DNA from: Tritrichomonas musculus
Lineage: Eukaryota; Parabasalia; Tritrichomonadida; Tritrichomonadidae
NCBI GenBank assembly: GCA_039105265.1
Contig: JAPFFF010000017.1
Location: 2,604,001-2,668,000 of the forward strand
DNA: 64,000 nt
Direction: 5' to 3'
The position numbers and the translations under genes are program-made. Positions 20,070-28,207 of this stretch are shown here, one piece after another; the first letter of the stretch is position 1, and each line of letters opens with the position of its first letter. Below the pieces are notes generated by a model. It made no database searches. It saw only the letters and a program-made list of their open reading frames with translations, and was not told the origin of the DNA.

Positions 20070-21545
20070 ATGACAAATCGAAAAACAATTAAAATATATG
20101 ACAAAGAATACTCTTCATTACTTAAATATCCATTCAAATCAAAATATAAATATGTTTCTAATATTGAGAAAGAACCTTATATACCTGATTATCGATTAAA
20201 AACATGTAAAAAAATGTCAAAACCTAACTTTTCAAATGAAAGAGGATGTTGGGAAATAGATTTAATGTTTGTAAGTTATTATAATTCTCAACTTGAATCA
20301 ATAAAACAAACATATTTAGTATTAATTAATGTAAATACAAGATTTCTTATTATAGAACCTCTTATTTATGAAGTCACTACGAGCTCTCGTGAAGTAGTAG
20401 AAAATAAGAGTATTAGAAAAGAGATAATTGATGAAGAAGTTACTATGAGCTCTCGTGAAGTAGTTGATCAAAAGAATTCAATTAAGAACATAATTAATAT
20501 ACAAAATGCGCTATTTAGAATAATGAATAAGTACTTTGATTTTGAATTTGATACTTTTAAATGTGATGGTGAATCTTCATTTAAGACTATGTATAATAAT
20601 AATTTAGTTATTGAAACTAGCAAAAAAAGAATAATAATATCAGATATAAATCAAACATTAAAAGATGCTAATTATAGAGGACAAACAAATAGAGATCAAA
20701 TAATAGATGATTTAATAAAGAATCATAATAAAAAAGTATTGAAAAAATATATCAAAATAAACTATCAATTACACACTTATTTACGTAAACTATATAAAGA
20801 TTTCAATTTGTATAATGATAAACATAATCATATTAATGATTTCTATTCAATTAAGTTAGTTATTAATTCTTCACCATATACTTTATCACATAAAACTGTT
20901 GATTCTGTTATTAGAACTATACGAAACGCTTTTGGTTTAGATAATAGAAGATTAGCAGATTACAATTTAATGAGACAAATGATAGATTATTATAATAATA
21001 CTCCACATATATCATTAAGGTTTAAGAATTATGATTATGATAGTTCTGAATTCTATGATAAAGGTTTAACAAAACAAACAAAATACATATATTATACTCC
21101 TTTTCAAGTTCAGATTAACCCTGATTTAGAATGGAGATATATTAGAAAGATGAAATTGAAATTACAAGATATAAAAGAAGAACAGAGATTAAAAGGATTA
21201 TTAAGTTATAAATTGGGGAACATCATATTAGTTCATCTTGAATTAGATAAAACACAAAAGAAACATGAAAAAAGAAGAAGAGTATTTAATGAAATCGCAC
21301 AGTTTATAAAGTATGAAAACGGTAATGTAATATGTAAATTGTTGAATAATTATAAAACATTCAATAAAGACAAAAATAATAGACTAACACTTTATAATAC
21401 TTCTAATATAGGTAGAAAACCGAAAACCGATAATGAAAAAGCTATTATTGAAGTACCTATAATATATACTAAATTTGTGTGTAATAATATTGATGATTTA
21501 AATAATGATTATAGAAGTTATTTTGTATTAAAAGTGAAGAAGTGA
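20070..21545 (+). CDS. Polinton integrase (DDE, retroviral type)
   Basis: 491 residues. The DDE core is visible: the first Asp in CWEIDLMFV (about residue 69), the second in FKCDGESSFKTM, and the final acidic region around SSPYTLSHKTVDSVIRTIRN and the following helix, then MRQMIDYYNNTPH. These are hallmarks of the c-integrase of trichomonad Mavericks, which inserts the element with a 6-bp duplication. A low-complexity insert between the first and second Asp contains two copies of SSREVV, encoded by a repeated TCTCGTGAAGTAGT sequence. The C-terminus is basic and may be the DNA-binding part. Confidence 0.88.
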   Translation: MTNRKTIKIYDKEYSSLLKYPFKSKYKYVSNIEKEPYIPDYRLKTCKKMSKPNFSNERGCWEIDLMFVSYYNSQLESIKQTYLVLINVNTRFLIIEPLIYEVTTSSREVVENKSIRKEIIDEEVTMSSREVVDQKNSIKNIINIQNALFRIMNKYFDFEFDTFKCDGESSFKTMYNNNLVIETSKKRIIISDINQTLKDANYRGQTNRDQIIDDLIKNHNKKVLKKYIKINYQLHTYLRKLYKDFNLYNDKHNHINDFYSIKLVINSSPYTLSHKTVDSVIRTIRNAFGLDNRRLADYNLMRQMIDYYNNTPHISLRFKNYDYDSSEFYDKGLTKQTKYIYYTPFQVQINPDLEWRYIRKMKLKLQDIKEEQRLKGLLSYKLGNIILVHLELDKTQKKHEKRRRVFNEIAQFIKYENGNVICKLLNNYKTFNKDKNNRLTLYNTSNIGRKPKTDNEKAIIEVPIIYTKFVCNNIDDLNNDYRSYFVLKVKK

Positions 21546-21570
21546 GATTTCACTATATTTTTGTCACTTT
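21531..21570 (+). repeat. 40-bp intergenic repeat, copy 1
   Basis: It begins AAAGTGAAGAAGTGAGATTT and ends TTTTTGTCACTTT, spanning the integrase stop codon. Copies 2 (21650-21688, same direction) and 3 (22683-22722, opposite direction) flank the 261-residue gene. Confidence 0.75.
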
Positions 21571-21649
21571 AATGATTTTAACTCATAAAACAACTATTCT
21601 CTTTTAATTGAAGAATGAAAAACAAAAATATCATCAACATTTTTAATCA

Positions 21650-21688
21650 AAAGTGAAGAAGTGAGATTTCACTATATTTTTGTCATTT
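21650..21688 (+). repeat. 40-bp intergenic repeat, copy 2
   Basis: Same orientation as copy 1 and nearly identical, with one change close to the 3' end. Confidence 0.75.
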
Positions 21689-21858
21689 TCATAATTTATT
21701 AACATATAATGTTCTACTTACGTTAGTTATCTTCCATTTTTTAGTAGATTCTATTTTTTCAGTTAATTCAGCAAATGTTAACTTTATTCCAAATACTTTG
21801 TTATATTTTTGTTGAACATCTTTTAATAAAAATCTTTCAACTGTAGGATAATTATCTT

Positions 21859-22644
21859 TCATAAATGTTTCAATATCATAATCTGTTTCATCATATTTTC
21901 TTTTATTTCTTCTTGTTCTTGTAGTTCATTTCTCATTCTTTCTATTTCACGTAATGAATAATCGTATAATCTTTGTTTAGCTTCACATCTTGAGCATCTT
22001 TTATTTGATTTAGAATTAATTTCAGTAATCTTAGCATTTAATTTGAATATAACAGATTTTATATGAGATAATTCAGTTCTTAATTCTTCAATATTACTAT
22101 AATGCCATCTATTAGATTTATTAGTTATAGAATTCTTCTTTTCATGTTCAAACCATTTAATATTTGTGTAAATTTTTAACATACATTTTTTAATGAAGTT
22201 ACAATATTCTTTATATTCGTCAGATTCAATTAAATCATTAACATTTATGAATACTTTATCACATTTCTCATTTATTGCATTATGATTACAATTATAACCT
22301 ATCATATCATAATTCACTTTTCTGATAAACTTCTTTATTTCAACACTATCTGTTTTACGTACTTCAATTTCATCAAATATAACTTCTAAGGGTTTTGTTT
22401 GTGATACTTGTAATAATTTTGGTAATTTATTAACAAGAGTAAATACATCTTTTATAAACTGATTATTATGTTCAAGTTCAACATCATATTTAACAGCATC
22501 ATATTCATTAAGTAATAAATCTTTTAATATATCATTTTGTTTTTCTTGTACTTCTTTATCTTCATTATTAGTAATGATATCTGTATAAAATATGTATTCT
22601 ATTGGATTAAGTGAGTTTGTTTGATTTCTGCTTATAACTGACAT
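21859..22644 (-). CDS. Polinton protein of unknown function with CxxC, 261 aa
   Basis: About 261 residues. A helical, acidic N-terminal part is followed by a middle rich in C and H (GYNCNHNAINEKCDKVFI) and a Cys-rich knuckle (KRCSRCEAKQRL) embedded in a coiled-coil C-terminus (LREIERMRNELQEQEEIKEN). The arrangement suggests a zinc-binding, self-associating protein. It is bracketed by inverted copies of a 40-bp repeat. No family was recognised. Confidence 0.6.
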   Translation of the reverse strand: MSVISRNQTNSLNPIEYIFYTDIITNNEDKEVQEKQNDILKDLLLNEYDAVKYDVELEHNNQFIKDVFTLVNKLPKLLQVSQTKPLEVIFDEIEVRKTDSVEIKKFIRKVNYDMIGYNCNHNAINEKCDKVFINVNDLIESDEYKEYCNFIKKCMLKIYTNIKWFEHEKKNSITNKSNRWHYSNIEELRTELSHIKSVIFKLNAKITEINSKSNKRCSRCEAKQRLYDYSLREIERMRNELQEQEEIKENMMKQIMILKHL

Positions 22645-22682
22645 TATTGTGTAATATAGAAATAAAAATTAGAAAAAAAATA

Positions 22683-22722
22683 AAAGTGACAAAAATATAG
22701 TGAGATTTCACTTCTTCACTTT
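22683..22722 (-). repeat. 40-bp intergenic repeat, copy 3, inverted
   Basis: The outer parts are the reverse complement of copy 1, but the 12-bp core GTGAGATTTCAC keeps the same direction as in copy 1. It forms a roughly 1.1-kb inverted pair around the 261-residue gene. Confidence 0.75.
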
Positions 22723-22733
22723 TTACAATTAAA

Positions 22734-23150
22734 ATGATAAATCAACAAAAACAGAAACCTTCGTTAGATACTCAGAGAACGCAAAAACAACCTCAACTTA
22801 GCAAAATAGTACAACCAATAACAAAACGATACTTTCATACTCAAAATACTGAATTTAGACTACCATTAGAATTTGTATCAAGTAAGAACAAAAAATATAT
22901 CGTTGTTCAATATGTAGGAGCTATTGTTAAAGATTTTATAGTTGGTGATTTAATGGTTCATTCTGATTTAGTTCAAATTGATAATTATTGTGATAGTTTC
23001 ATAATGTTAGCAAATAAACGACAAACAAAATATAGAAAATACGAATTCTTTAGTACTTCAAAACGAGATTATAAAATATGGTTTACAGATTTATACGGTA
23101 ATAAGATAGAACCTTCTGCTTTTGTATTAAGTTGTTTATTGATATATTGA
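22734..23150 (+). CDS. Possible minor capsid (penton-like) protein
   Basis: 138 residues. A Q/K-rich N-terminal tail of about 35 residues is followed by roughly 100 residues of alternating beta pattern (FRLPLEFVSSKNKKYIVVQY, DLMVHSDLVQID, YKIWFTDLYG) ending FVLSCLLIY. The size and beta-rich layout with a disordered N-terminal arm would suit a single jelly-roll penton protein, and it lies near the capsid and integrase genes. I see no sequence motif that proves this. Confidence 0.45.
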   Translation: MINQQKQKPSLDTQRTQKQPQLSKIVQPITKRYFHTQNTEFRLPLEFVSSKNKKYIVVQYVGAIVKDFIVGDLMVHSDLVQIDNYCDSFIMLANKRQTKYRKYEFFSTSKRDYKIWFTDLYGNKIEPSAFVLSCLLIY

Positions 23151-23206
23151 CTTTCAATTATTAATTGAAACAGTCATTAATTATTGATTCTTTTTAATAT
23201 AATGAA

Positions 23207-24175
23207 ATGAGTGTATTAACTCCTATACAAGATAGAAATGTTAATGATAAAGAAGCTTTTGTTATTAATGAAACTAATAAATTAGTATTTTATGATGAAA
23301 CAGATTTAATTACTGTTAATTTGTATTTAAGTAGTAATTATAGAGATTTGTATATAATAACCACAAAATCATATAGTATTGGACTTAATACTGAAGAAGA
23401 AGATAATGATAATGATGATAATACTACTAATTCTCGTGATGTAGTTAATGAAGAACTATTAATACACTTACCTGATGTTGTTGATACTAAAGATGAACAG
23501 AATTTGATAAATGATAAAGAAGTAGTTGATAAAAGCTTAATAACTAAATATAAGTTAGTAATTGATAATACAGATAAAGAAAATAGTACTTTAGTATTTA
23601 TAGAAAAAGAATTCAGAAATATCAATGAATCATATATAATACTTTATAAAGAATACAATAATGAATATGACAACTATGATACTAAAAATTATTGTTTTAG
23701 TACTGATATTAACGGTAATATAATAAAAACAAAAGAACCTACTCCTATTTATATATTTATGGGTTTTGAAAAAGAAGAATTCTTAAAATCATGGAATAAA
23801 GTTAGATTAAGAAATAAAGATGAAGAAACTAATAAATACTCATTTCAATATTATTTAGATCATTATAATAGAAGAGGTTTTCCAATTATTAACGTATTTA
23901 AACAAGCAGTAACAAGTCCTATATTAAGTTTAGGATCACATAATACTACTACTTCACGAAATAAACCTAAAATTCCAACATTAATATTACAACAAACTGA
24001 TAATACTAATACAAATGATAATGATGAAGTAAGACCAAAAATAAAAACAAACACTAATCGAAATACACTTAATGAAGTAAGACCAAAAAAAATATTACCG
24101 AATTATCCAACTATGCTTAGTGATTTAAATAATAACAATAACAATTTTTCAATTCCTAAATTTAAACCTATATAA
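23207..24175 (+). CDS. Polinton protein of unknown function, 322 aa
   Basis: 322 residues. Residues 1-60 are beta-rich. A Glu/Asp/Asn-rich linker follows and contains SRDVV from the short repeat also seen in the integrase gene. Residues 110-210 look folded (ESYIILYKEYNNEYDNYDTK and IYIFMGFEKEEFL). The C-terminal 90 are polar and repetitive (two NEVRPK blocks). It may be a virion protein by position. No family was recognised. Confidence 0.6.
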   Translation: MSVLTPIQDRNVNDKEAFVINETNKLVFYDETDLITVNLYLSSNYRDLYIITTKSYSIGLNTEEEDNDNDDNTTNSRDVVNEELLIHLPDVVDTKDEQNLINDKEVVDKSLITKYKLVIDNTDKENSTLVFIEKEFRNINESYIILYKEYNNEYDNYDTKNYCFSTDINGNIIKTKEPTPIYIFMGFEKEEFLKSWNKVRLRNKDEETNKYSFQYYLDHYNRRGFPIINVFKQAVTSPILSLGSHNTTTSRNKPKIPTLILQQTDNTNTNDNDEVRPKIKTNTNRNTLNEVRPKKILPNYPTMLSDLNNNNNNFSIPKFKPI

Positions 24176-24199
24176 AATCACATAACGACTATATTATTT

Positions 24200-25690
24200 T
24201 TATGCTTTTTTAGTTCTTTTTGTAATATATGTTTGATTAGCAAATTCATCTTTCTTTATCTTATATAATTTCTTAGTTATAATATAATTACCACCTACTT
24301 GATTATTAATGAAAGTATCAATACTATCACAAAATGATTCTCTTAATTCTTTTATAAATTCTTTGGTTAATCTATTATTTTGTATATCATCAGCTAAATT
24401 AGCAAAAGCTTCAAAATTTTCATCACTAAATGATAAACCATGTGTAAACACAATAGCATGAGTATTATCAATCATAGTATTTAATTCTTCATCTCTTATT
24501 TCTGTACCAGGTTCTATATAATCTTTATCAATTGGTATAGTAGCTTTCATATGATCATTATAAAATGTTTGAATAGCTATACCTAAATCAGCATTTACTT
24601 TCTTTCTATTATCTCGTTTAAATTGTAACCACTTTTTCCAATCACTTTCACAATTATTTTTGGCCATAGCTTTAATTTCAAACATTAGAACAAATAAAGC
24701 ATTACAAACTTTGAAATAACTGAACAATGTTTTTAATGGTTCTAATCTGCTAAATGCAACATGTTCGGTATCTTTAAACATATTAAATAATGCAATCTGC
24801 CATATTTTTGAGAATATTGAAGCCCATAATCCTCTTGCTGTTAATCTTGAACTTATTCTAGGTTTAGATAATCCAACTTCTTCATATGCTTTAACAGCAT
24901 TTTGCATATCTTGATCATAATTTTCAACATCTAGTTTAAATTTACCATTATTCCATTCATCATTTGAATATGTCCATGTTTTAGCAGAATTAGTTAATTT
25001 TCTCATCCAAATTTCAAAAGGTTCTATCTTACCCTTATTTTTGATTCTTTCAGTTTGCCATATTTTTTTATACGGATCTGATTTAACTAATTTGAAACCA
25101 TTAATTATAACAGGTCTACCTAATCTATCAACAATAACAATATCTTCAACTTTATCACCGTTTAAATCACAAATAGGGTTATTAAATGGATCTGTCGTAT
25201 CAGAACGAGTTGGTATTAATCTATATAATGGATAACCTGATTTATCAAACTTCTTCTTACAATATAATTCTGCACCATCACGTGTAGCACATTTTGGTGA
25301 AAACTTGATTCTATAGTTACCGTTTATGATGATATCAAATAAAGCTTCTCTATATTTAGATAAATCAACTCCTTCTTTATTCTTGAAAATGTATAAATCA
25401 TTCATCGTATTCTTAGAATTTTCAAATGTTTTTTCTGCTCTTTTACCGACTCTTGTTACTTTACCCAAACTTTTAAGATATTCTTGAACATCAAATTCAG
25501 TACCAGAAACAGGTTCTTCTTTACTAGTTAATAGATTTCTATATTGTTCAAGACTTTCATCTTCAACTACTTCAGCTTCATTATTATTATTATCATTATT
25601 TTCATCAGAATCATCATACAAAGAAGATAACTTGTTTTTATTATGTTGTTTTTGATATTCTTTACTAGGAGTTGTAAAAGTTCTATTCAT
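24200..25690 (-). CDS. Polinton protein with EF-hand-like DxNxD motif, about 496 aa
   Basis: The ATG at 25690 (MNRTFTTPSKEYQ) is preferred because the longer frame would overlap the divergent fibre gene. An acidic low-complexity N-terminus leads into a conserved core with the motif ICDLNGDKVEDIVIVDRLGR then PVIINGFKL. The D-x-N-x-D-x3-D loop resembles calcium-binding motifs, and a similar block is, as I recall, found in uncharacterised proteins of other virus-like elements. The C-terminal 200 residues are mainly helical. Function is unknown; a structural role is inferred from context. Confidence 0.65.
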   Translation of the reverse strand: MNRTFTTPSKEYQKQHNKNKLSSLYDDSDENNDNNNNEAEVVEDESLEQYRNLLTSKEEPVSGTEFDVQEYLKSLGKVTRVGKRAEKTFENSKNTMNDLYIFKNKEGVDLSKYREALFDIIINGNYRIKFSPKCATRDGAELYCKKKFDKSGYPLYRLIPTRSDTTDPFNNPICDLNGDKVEDIVIVDRLGRPVIINGFKLVKSDPYKKIWQTERIKNKGKIEPFEIWMRKLTNSAKTWTYSNDEWNNGKFKLDVENYDQDMQNAVKAYEEVGLSKPRISSRLTARGLWASIFSKIWQIALFNMFKDTEHVAFSRLEPLKTLFSYFKVCNALFVLMFEIKAMAKNNCESDWKKWLQFKRDNRKKVNADLGIAIQTFYNDHMKATIPIDKDYIEPGTEIRDEELNTMIDNTHAIVFTHGLSFSDENFEAFANLADDIQNNRLTKEFIKELRESFCDSIDTFINNQVGGNYIITKKLYKIKKDEFANQTYITKRTKKA

Positions 25691-25727
25691 TAGTTTATTA
25701 TATAAAAAAACGTTTAACAATAGATAA

Positions 25728-27683
25728 ATGTTTACAATCAATCAAGCTAATAAAAATAAAAATTGTAATACTATTGATGAATTAATAATAGAATACATAA
25801 AGAAATATGGTAATTATACTACTATTGATGTTGATTTAAATGAGTATCGTAAAACTAATGATCTAAGTTATAATGAAAATGATGAATTAGTATTGAAAAG
25901 TTCATTAAATGAATATCGTAAAACTAATGATCTAAGTTATGGTGAAAATGATGAATTAGTATTAAAAAGTTCATTATCAAACAACAACAACAATAATAAA
26001 CTTGAAATACTTACATATGAAAAAGAATATAATAATGATACTCCAATATTTCTTCAACATATAGGTGAAATTGCTAATGATAACAATGTATTATCTGCTA
26101 ATTTATGTTTGTATGTTCTTTCTGATTTTGTTGAATATAACAATGATAATAAATTGATTGTTAAAACAGAAACAGTTGATAATGATGATATTGAAACATT
26201 TCTACAAAATATATATATTCGTTCTTTTGATACTAATGTATTATCTGCTAAATTAACAAAAGAATTTGTATATAAATATGTAGATCATGTTATGACTAAT
26301 ATCAATATAGTAAAATATGATAGTGAATTTAGATTAGATGAATATAAATCATTAAATTTAACATATTTTGATGAAACATATGATGAAAAAGTATTAAGTA
26401 TGAAATCATGTTTGAGTATGTATTATGATTTACGTGATAAATTTTATGATAAACAAGATAAACTAGAATTTTCTTCAACAATATCAGATTATGAAACTAA
26501 TAAAGAATCAACATCAATTATTCCATCATTATCATTATTAAATGAATTATTAACAAATAATGTTTATACTTCAGCTGATTTAATAAATAATTCACTTGAA
26601 ACTACTGATTTCGATAGATTTTATTATAATGAATTATATGGTATATTCGAAAAAAATGAGAAACCAATAACTAATCTAGCTTCATTAATATTATCTAAAG
26701 TTGTATTTAAATGTCAAATGTCTGATTGTTTAGCAGAATATGATAATAAATATGTTACCAAAGAAGGTGATTCAACTATTAAAGGTACATTGTCAATATT
26801 AGCTGAAAATGCTACAGATTCAACATTTACAAATTCATTAATATTTGGTAGAAGTTCAACTGAAAATGAAGCCGCAACATTAAGCTTTTTCATGAATTCA
26901 GGAGCTTTAGGAGTTGTTGGACATGAAAATCTTATAAATTGGAGTACAACAAATACAACTTTTCATAATAATATTGTATTAGCATATAGTAAATTAGAAA
27001 TAGATAGTAAAGAACCTAACGGATTACTTGTTTATCAAGAAAATCCAAATTTATATGAATCGAACATAATTCTTGGTCTTAATTCAGCAAAATGTGCAAA
27101 AATACAATATTATAATCAAGGTAATTTAGCTTATTATAAAGTAATATTAAATGATTCAACCGCATTTTTATATGAAATTGCTTCATCAGTAAGAACAACA
27201 AAAATTGATTCTAATCTTTTAGTTAACGGTACAATTACATCAAATGGATCAAATACTATTACTCATTATTGTCCTATTGAGTCTACTTTAAATAATATTG
27301 ATGATTTCATTATAGGAGCTCCTGTTTATATAACTGGAAAAGTATATAAACGAAAAGATGATAAATGGATAGAATCAAATGAAGATGATGTTATTGATTG
27401 TATATGTTCAGTTAAAACACAAGGAATATGGAAAGAATATATAGGTATTTGTACACATATAGATAAAGAAAACAATTCAATCAAGTTTGCAACTCAAGGT
27501 GATTATCTTGTTCGTGTTACTGATTCTTCATGTTATAGTATAGGTGATGAAGTATTTATTGATGATGATAATAAGCTTAAGATTTTATCAGGTGAAACAG
27601 CAATAACATCAAAAATAAAAAGATTAACTGTAGGTATAGTAACATCAATTATAAACAAAAATATGTTAGCTGTTTTCAAATAA
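25728..27683 (+). CDS. Tail-fibre-like protein, 651 aa
   Basis: 651 residues. The N-terminal third has short tandem repeats (two 24-residue copies of LNEYRKTNDLSY-ENDELVLK). The middle is beta-rich. The last 145 residues form a conserved end domain (PIES, FIIGAPVYITGKVYKRKDDK, DCICSVKT, FATQGDYLV, CYSIGDEVFID, GETAITSKI). That end domain is about 60% identical to those of the fibre-like genes in Polintons 2a (51710-53278) and 2b (62249-64000). A repetitive shaft plus a conserved terminal domain is how phage and adenovirus fibres are built, so receptor binding is plausible. It ends tail-to-tail with the small protein at 27757 and, beyond it, the polymerase. Confidence 0.7.
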   Translation: MFTINQANKNKNCNTIDELIIEYIKKYGNYTTIDVDLNEYRKTNDLSYNENDELVLKSSLNEYRKTNDLSYGENDELVLKSSLSNNNNNNKLEILTYEKEYNNDTPIFLQHIGEIANDNNVLSANLCLYVLSDFVEYNNDNKLIVKTETVDNDDIETFLQNIYIRSFDTNVLSAKLTKEFVYKYVDHVMTNINIVKYDSEFRLDEYKSLNLTYFDETYDEKVLSMKSCLSMYYDLRDKFYDKQDKLEFSSTISDYETNKESTSIIPSLSLLNELLTNNVYTSADLINNSLETTDFDRFYYNELYGIFEKNEKPITNLASLILSKVVFKCQMSDCLAEYDNKYVTKEGDSTIKGTLSILAENATDSTFTNSLIFGRSSTENEAATLSFFMNSGALGVVGHENLINWSTTNTTFHNNIVLAYSKLEIDSKEPNGLLVYQENPNLYESNIILGLNSAKCAKIQYYNQGNLAYYKVILNDSTAFLYEIASSVRTTKIDSNLLVNGTITSNGSNTITHYCPIESTLNNIDDFIIGAPVYITGKVYKRKDDKWIESNEDDVIDCICSVKTQGIWKEYIGICTHIDKENNSIKFATQGDYLVRVTDSSCYSIGDEVFIDDDNKLKILSGETAITSKIKRLTVGIVTSIINKNMLAVFK

Positions 27684-27709
27684 AGTGACATAAATTCTTC
27701 TTCACTTTT
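27682..27709 (-). repeat. Shortened relative of the 40-bp repeat
   Basis: AAAGTGACATAAATTCTTCT and the following CACTTT retain both ends of the 40-bp repeat but lack its palindromic core. It overlaps the stop codon of the fibre gene. Confidence 0.5.
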
Positions 27710-27756
27710 AAATATGTTAACTGTACAAAAATAAAACTATTATTTTTACATTTCAT

Positions 27757-28149
27757 TTATGAATTAGATATTATATTAATAATTCTTTCTGTCATATATG
27801 TTGAAATGCTAATATTTAATTGTTCTTTAATCATATTTTGAAGAAACATTAAACGATTAGGTTGAGCTTGATTTAAAACTTGTTCTTTATTATTAAGTGC
27901 AAATTGTAATACTTGATTTCTTTGTTCATTATTCAAGAATTTAGATCTATTTAATGGATATGATCTATTTAATCTTCTTCTTGTTATTTGAGCTTCATTT
28001 TGAGTTTGTTGTTGATTTTGTAAATCATCTCTAAATGATATCAATTCATTTATTATTCTATTGATTTGAGTTATTTGATCTTGTTCATTATTATTTTGTT
28101 CTTGTTCTTGTTCTTCATTTGTGTTTGTGTTATCTTGATTTTGACTCAT
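27757..28149 (-). CDS. Polymerase-linked small protein (NRSKFL family), 130 aa
   Basis: 130 residues. The Q/N/E-rich first 55 residues are followed by LNRSKFLNNEQRNQVLQF and MIKEQLNISISTYMTERIIN. The proteins at 50399-50896 and 55862-56395 share NRSKFL, a run of helices, and a (D/E)-x-L-x-(I/L)-SIS-x-YMT signature. All three lie next to a polymerase gene. The helical C-terminal half could be a helix-turn-helix DNA-binding or replication-initiation domain, or this could be the terminal-protein candidate; both are inference. Confidence 0.7.
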   Translation of the reverse strand: MSQNQDNTNTNEEQEQEQNNNEQDQITQINRIINELISFRDDLQNQQQTQNEAQITRRRLNRSYPLNRSKFLNNEQRNQVLQFALNNKEQVLNQAQPNRLMFLQNMIKEQLNISISTYMTERIINIISNS

Positions 28150-28207
28150 ATTTTAGATTTTTGTTTTTAAAATAAAAAATAAAAAAGTAGTTTTTTTAAA
28201 ATTGTTT

